Origin: Scytolyngbya sp. HA4215-MV1
GTDB lineage: Bacteria > Cyanobacteriota > Cyanobacteriia > Leptolyngbyales > Leptolyngbyaceae
Direction of reading: 5' to 3'
Length of the DNA stretch: 64,000 nucleotides
Assembly: GCA_019359045.1 (NCBI GenBank)
Contig: JAHHIA010000003.1
Span: forward strand, 186,001-250,000
Position 1 is the first letter of the stretch. Every line of letters starts with the position of its first letter. Of this stretch, positions 61,375 to 64,000 are shown piece by piece. The notes beneath the pieces were generated by a model. It saw only the letters and a list, made by a program, of their open reading frames with translations. It did not search any database and was not told the origin of the DNA. The position numbers and the translations under genes are program-made.

Positions 61375-62085
61375 AGCGATCGACCTTTAGATGGGGGTTA
61401 TGAGAGCAGCAAGGCGTAAACAGAAAAACCAGCTGTGGAATTCCGATAGTGTAGCAGAGCAGTTTTCTTGGGGAAAACTCACTATCGGTAGTGTGGTGAT
61501 CAGTTGCCTGTGCATACTAGCACCGTTGGCTGAAACGATCCAGTAGAGCGCGATCGCGCTTGTTTAAAGGCTTCTACGATCAAGAGATCATTTTTTAAAC
61601 AGTAGTAGTAGGGGCTGTGGAAAATGTGGAAAACAGTTTAAAGCCTTCATAGAGAGAACTTTTAGGGCTGATCTTGCCTGTGGAAAACTTGTGGAAAAAG
61701 GGGGGGCTTTTTCCACAGAGTATTTATACCTAGTTGAGCTTTCCACTTTAAAATAGGGGTTTTACACACCATTTCCACATAGTTTTCCACAGAAAATCGG
61801 GAGTTTTTCCACAGGTAATTTTAAGGTTTAAAGATCATTTATATGAAGGTTAATTTTAGATCAGATCATTTTATCAGTTGAGCTAACAACGTTAAGAAAT
61901 GATCCTGCTGCTCACGATCGTTTGGGCGAAGCCTATTTGTTATTTCTTTAAAGAAAAATTGCTGGCTCAATCCGTCCACATTAAGGCACGGCATTTCACG
62001 ATCGTTAACGAGATTGAGATGTCAGATGATTGACTGACATCTCAAAAATCTATGGGGTTGTCATGTGATCGGACGGTTAGCCACT
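61375..62085. other. dnaN upstream region
   Basis: A 711-base non-coding stretch that contains the DnaA-box cluster listed separately. The part near dnaN (61375-61600) probably contains its promoter. The part from 61890 to 62085 shows no clear feature. Confidence 0.6.
61600..61890. other. oriC: Candidate chromosomal origin (oriC) with DnaA boxes
   Basis: Seven perfect 9-mers TTTTCCACA or TGTGGAAAA occur within about 200 bases: plus-oriented TGTGGAAAA at 61616, 61625, 61679 and 61690; the reverse form at 61709, 61783 and 61805; plus one near match ATTTCCACA at 61771. The first four point one way and the rest the other. An A/T-rich stretch 61814-61880 could be the unwinding element. It lies about 240 bases upstream of dnaN, as in cyanobacterial origins I recall. 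Confidence 0.85.
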
Positions 62086-62505
62086 CTAATCTTGTACGTA
62101 CTCTTGCCCATTCAACAAGGCAATCTCTGCGCGAACAAATTCTCGCCCCAAATAAGCAGCGTGGTCAAGCCGAGTCACCAGGCAAGAAGCGTTTTGCTCG
62201 AAGATGCCAATGCAAAGTTCTTTAGCGGTTCTACCCGTAAAGAGGCTACTGTGGGGGCGCTCTAGGGTGCCATTGCAGGAAAAGGGCTCACCCGTCTCCG
62301 GATCACAAGCTAAGCCACGATCGTTGATGACATTGGTGTAATGCTTGGCGCAAATCATTCCGGCTTCTCGGTTCAAGTAAATGATGAAATAGCCACCCGG
62401 GTCCAGTTCAATGAATCGCTGGGAAAGCTTGTCATCCAATACCGTTGCGATTTCAACCAAGGAGTTGTTCATGGTGGGTGAAAGTCTGTGTAGTCCCTCA
62501 TACAT
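62086..62505 (-). CDS. DUF4346 domain protein
   Basis: About 139 residues from ATG 62505 (alternatives: GTG 62520 or ATG 62472). Features are LDDKLSQRFIELDPGGYFII, YLNREAGMICAKHYTNVIN, DPETGEPFSCNG, and a C-terminal GIFEQNASCLVTRLDHAAYL segment, matching the pterin-binding-like DUF4346 family found in cyanobacteria. The function is unknown. The gene begins right after a duplicated start region with a 5-codon mini-ORF (see 62503-62535) and lies 57 bases downstream of pyrB, on the same strand, so cotranscription is plausible. Confidence 0.8.
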   Translation of the reverse strand: MYEGLHRLSPTMNNSLVEIATVLDDKLSQRFIELDPGGYFIIYLNREAGMICAKHYTNVINDRGLACDPETGEPFSCNGTLERPHSSLFTGRTAKELCIGIFEQNASCLVTRLDHAAYLGREFVRAEIALLNGQEYVQD

Positions 62506-62535
62506 TTTAGGAGACGTCACCCATTTTAGGAGACG
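62503..62535 (-). repeat. Duplicated translation-start region with mini-ORF
   Basis: The 14-mer CATTTTAGGAGACG occurs twice (62503-62516 and 62522-62535), 19 bases apart. On the minus strand each copy ends with CTAAAATG. The upstream ATG (62524) encodes M-G-D-V-S and stops at TAA immediately before the second ATG (62505), the probable start of the DUF4346 gene. This layout could be translationally coupled. Confidence 0.7.
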
Positions 62536-62561
62536 CGACTGTTGGAAGAGGGTTACTGGAC

Positions 62562-63644
62562 TTATACTTTACTGCTTCCCATCAGGTATAACAGTGCCAT
62601 TCTTACGGCAACGCCACTGGTTACCTGTTGGGAAATCAAACTAAAGTTTGGATCATCCATCAAATCAGAGCTAATTTCGACCCCACGATTGACGGGTCCG
62701 GGATGCAAAACTTTGACCTCTGGGTGGCAAAGCTGCAAGCGATCGCGGGTAATGCCAAACTGTTGATGGTATTCTCTCAAGCTGGGTAACAAATGGCTGG
62801 TCATCCGCTCCTTTTGGAGCCGCAACGTCATGACAAAGTCAGCATTTTTGAGGGCTGGTTCCAGATCCCAATGCAAGAAAAGTCGGCGGGGTAACAAGGT
62901 GGAAGCGGTGGGGTTAGTGAGCATATGAGGCGATCCCAATTCTGGATTGTGACGCTTCAGCTCAGATGGCTGACTACTCGCGGTAGACTCTTGCACAAAC
63001 TCAGCGAACAACTTTGGTAATAGGGTGGGTGGTCCAGCGAGATGAACCTCCGCACCACTGGCAGTGAGACTCCAAATATTGGAACGAGCAACCCGTGAAT
63101 GCAAAATATCCCCGACGATCGCAATCTTTTTGTCTTTCAGTACGGATAGCGAAGGATATTCTGAATCGATCAGCGTACAGATAGTGAAAAGGTCAAGCAA
63201 TGCCTGCGAAGGATGCTCATGCTGTCCGTCACCTGCGTTGAGCACACCCACCCTAACTCCCAGGCGATCCATTTCCTGCGCGATCGCTTGGGGAACTCCT
63301 GCCTCGCGGTGACGAATCACCATCATGTCGGTGCCCATTGCCAAATAGGTTTTGGCAGTATCCAGAATCGTCTCTCCCTTGCTGAGGGAAGAGGTTCCCG
63401 GTGCAAAATTCAACGTATCTGCCGATAGCCTCTTGGCTGCCAGTTCAAAACTGCTCCGAGTGCGCGTCGAAGGTTCAAAAAATAGATTGGCAACAACCTG
63501 TCCCTGCAATGCAGGGACTTTTTTTGTGCGCCGCGACAGAACCTCCCGGAAACTGTTTGCCGTTTGCAAAACGGTGTCGTACTCCAGCGGTGTAAAGTCT
63601 GACAAGGAAAGAATGTGACGACGGTTCCAGGTACTAGTAACCAT
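62562..63644 (-). CDS. pyrB: Aspartate carbamoyltransferase catalytic chain
   Basis: About 360 residues from ATG 63644 ([14 protein letters not shown]); a longer frame opens at 63722 with 26 extra residues that do not match the family. This enzyme makes N-carbamoyl aspartate in pyrimidine synthesis. Motifs are [37 protein letters not shown], and [19 protein letters not shown]. The segment around [20 protein letters not shown], between [10 protein letters not shown] and [11 protein letters not shown], is about 25 residues longer than I recall in relatives and includes a basic loop. No pyrI regulatory chain is adjacent. Confidence 0.93.
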   Translation of the reverse strand: MVTSTWNRRHILSLSDFTPLEYDTVLQTANSFREVLSRRTKKVPALQGQVVANLFFEPSTRTRSSFELAAKRLSADTLNFAPGTSSLSKGETILDTAKTYLAMGTDMMVIRHREAGVPQAIAQEMDRLGVRVGVLNAGDGQHEHPSQALLDLFTICTLIDSEYPSLSVLKDKKIAIVGDILHSRVARSNIWSLTASGAEVHLAGPPTLLPKLFAEFVQESTASSQPSELKRHNPELGSPHMLTNPTASTLLPRRLFLHWDLEPALKNADFVMTLRLQKERMTSHLLPSLREYHQQFGITRDRLQLCHPEVKVLHPGPVNRGVEISSDLMDDPNFSLISQQVTSGVAVRMALLYLMGSSKV

Positions 63645-63906
63645 GCCAAAGGATACAAAAGGAACGCCTTCAGCGTACATGAATTGCTCTGTCACAAGCG
63701 ACAGATTATTTTCAGGCTGCATAGAATGTCCAGATGGTTTGGAGGTAGATGGTTACTCCTTCCAAGCCAATTGATCTGCTGTCAGGACTTTATGCAGAAT
63801 CTATAGCGGTCTTAAACAATTTGTGAGGTTTGGGTACGAAATGAGCATGAAGGAGTGAAGGAGGAAAGATCACCCCCAGACTACTGATTTCTAGACGACT
63901 AATTTT

Positions 63907-64000
63907 CTAAAATGCCTCTTCACTGGCCTCATCTTTGGTATTGGTGCGCCGTCGAGGGGTTTCGCGCGTGAATTTCATATGGATCTCGCGGGTTTGTTCA
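63907..64000 (-). CDS. C-terminus of an unidentified protein (partial)
   Basis: A minus-strand frame reads in from the right edge and ends with TAG at 63907-63909. About 30 residues are visible: a basic KFTRETPRRRTNTKD segment followed by an acidic end (EASEEAF). The family is not recognised. It is upstream of pyrB on the same strand, separated by about 260 bases. Gene identity needs the sequence beyond the window. Confidence 0.45.
   Translation of the reverse strand, partial: EQTREIHMKFTRETPRRRTNTKDEASEEAF

Noticed and set aside
1..64000. CRISPR arrays, insertion sequences, prophage or rRNA genes
   Set aside because: I looked for regularly spaced repeats, transposase-like proteins, integrase or phage structural proteins and rRNA motifs and saw none that hold up.

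Overview
The window is chromosomal DNA of a cyanobacterium, probably a filamentous Leptolyngbya- or Oscillatoria-like species, although the genus is not proven here. The evidence is scattered GCGATCGC (HIP1-type) octamers, a Ycf54 cyclase-assembly protein, NDH-1 subunits NdhD and NdhF, an RbcR-type LysR regulator, an RNase E with the cyanobacterial Arg-rich tail, a cyanoexosortase system, several DUF families common in cyanobacteria, and an origin-like DnaA-box cluster beside dnaN.

Layout. 1-2800 (+): end of pdxJ, ycf54, a secreted SPOR-like protein and a MalK/UgpC-type ABC ATPase. 2800-10224 (-): argF, then a large acidic DUF4912 protein followed by an actin-like/Hsp70-fold ATPase; the two meet at an A9 run that holds an in-frame A AAA AAG heptamer. 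10225-18600: a Crp/Fnr regulator, a Ppx/GppA phosphatase, a histidine kinase, a UbiA prenyltransferase, a DUF4278 protein, a HAD protein and tRNA-Gln(UUG). 18575-28500: a PAS/GAF histidine kinase, then the (-) block radical SAM protein - rne - rnhB, then a STAS protein. 28800-38800 is mostly (+): small conserved proteins, then an exopolysaccharide/exosortase block (DegT aminotransferase, cyanoexosortase B, its partner protein, Wza-like and Wzc-like proteins), then an ArsP/DUF318 permease with its TIGR03943 partner.

38890-51600 (-): ndhD, ndhF, an atypical thioredoxin, an NnrU/Z-ISO-like protein, then a cluster running from a roadblock-like protein through a 2Fe-2S ferredoxin, two phycobiliprotein-fold proteins without the bilin cysteine, two V4R proteins and a Ser/Thr kinase. 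As I recall it, this matches the Synechocystis slr0144-slr0152 photosystem II assembly ('pap') operon. It is divergent from rbcR.

51770-64000: rbcR, a zinc-ribbon Ser/Thr kinase paired with a PstS-like protein, a PAS histidine kinase, a PHP phosphoesterase, a second DegT aminotransferase, dnaN, the candidate oriC (about 61.6-61.9 kb), a DUF4346 protein and pyrB.

Most notable: (1) a candidate -1 frameshift or slippage site that would fuse the DUF4912 protein to the actin-like ATPase, whose own frame has almost no usable start codon; (2) the DnaA-box cluster marking oriC; (3) the chromophore-less phycobiliprotein/V4R pairs of the pap-like cluster; (4) mutually exclusive hairpins in the rne leader; (5) a duplicated start region that creates a 5-codon mini-ORF before the DUF4346 gene; (6) a CRP-type operator near a STAS gene. 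All identifications come from reading sequence and from memory of the families; no database search was run.
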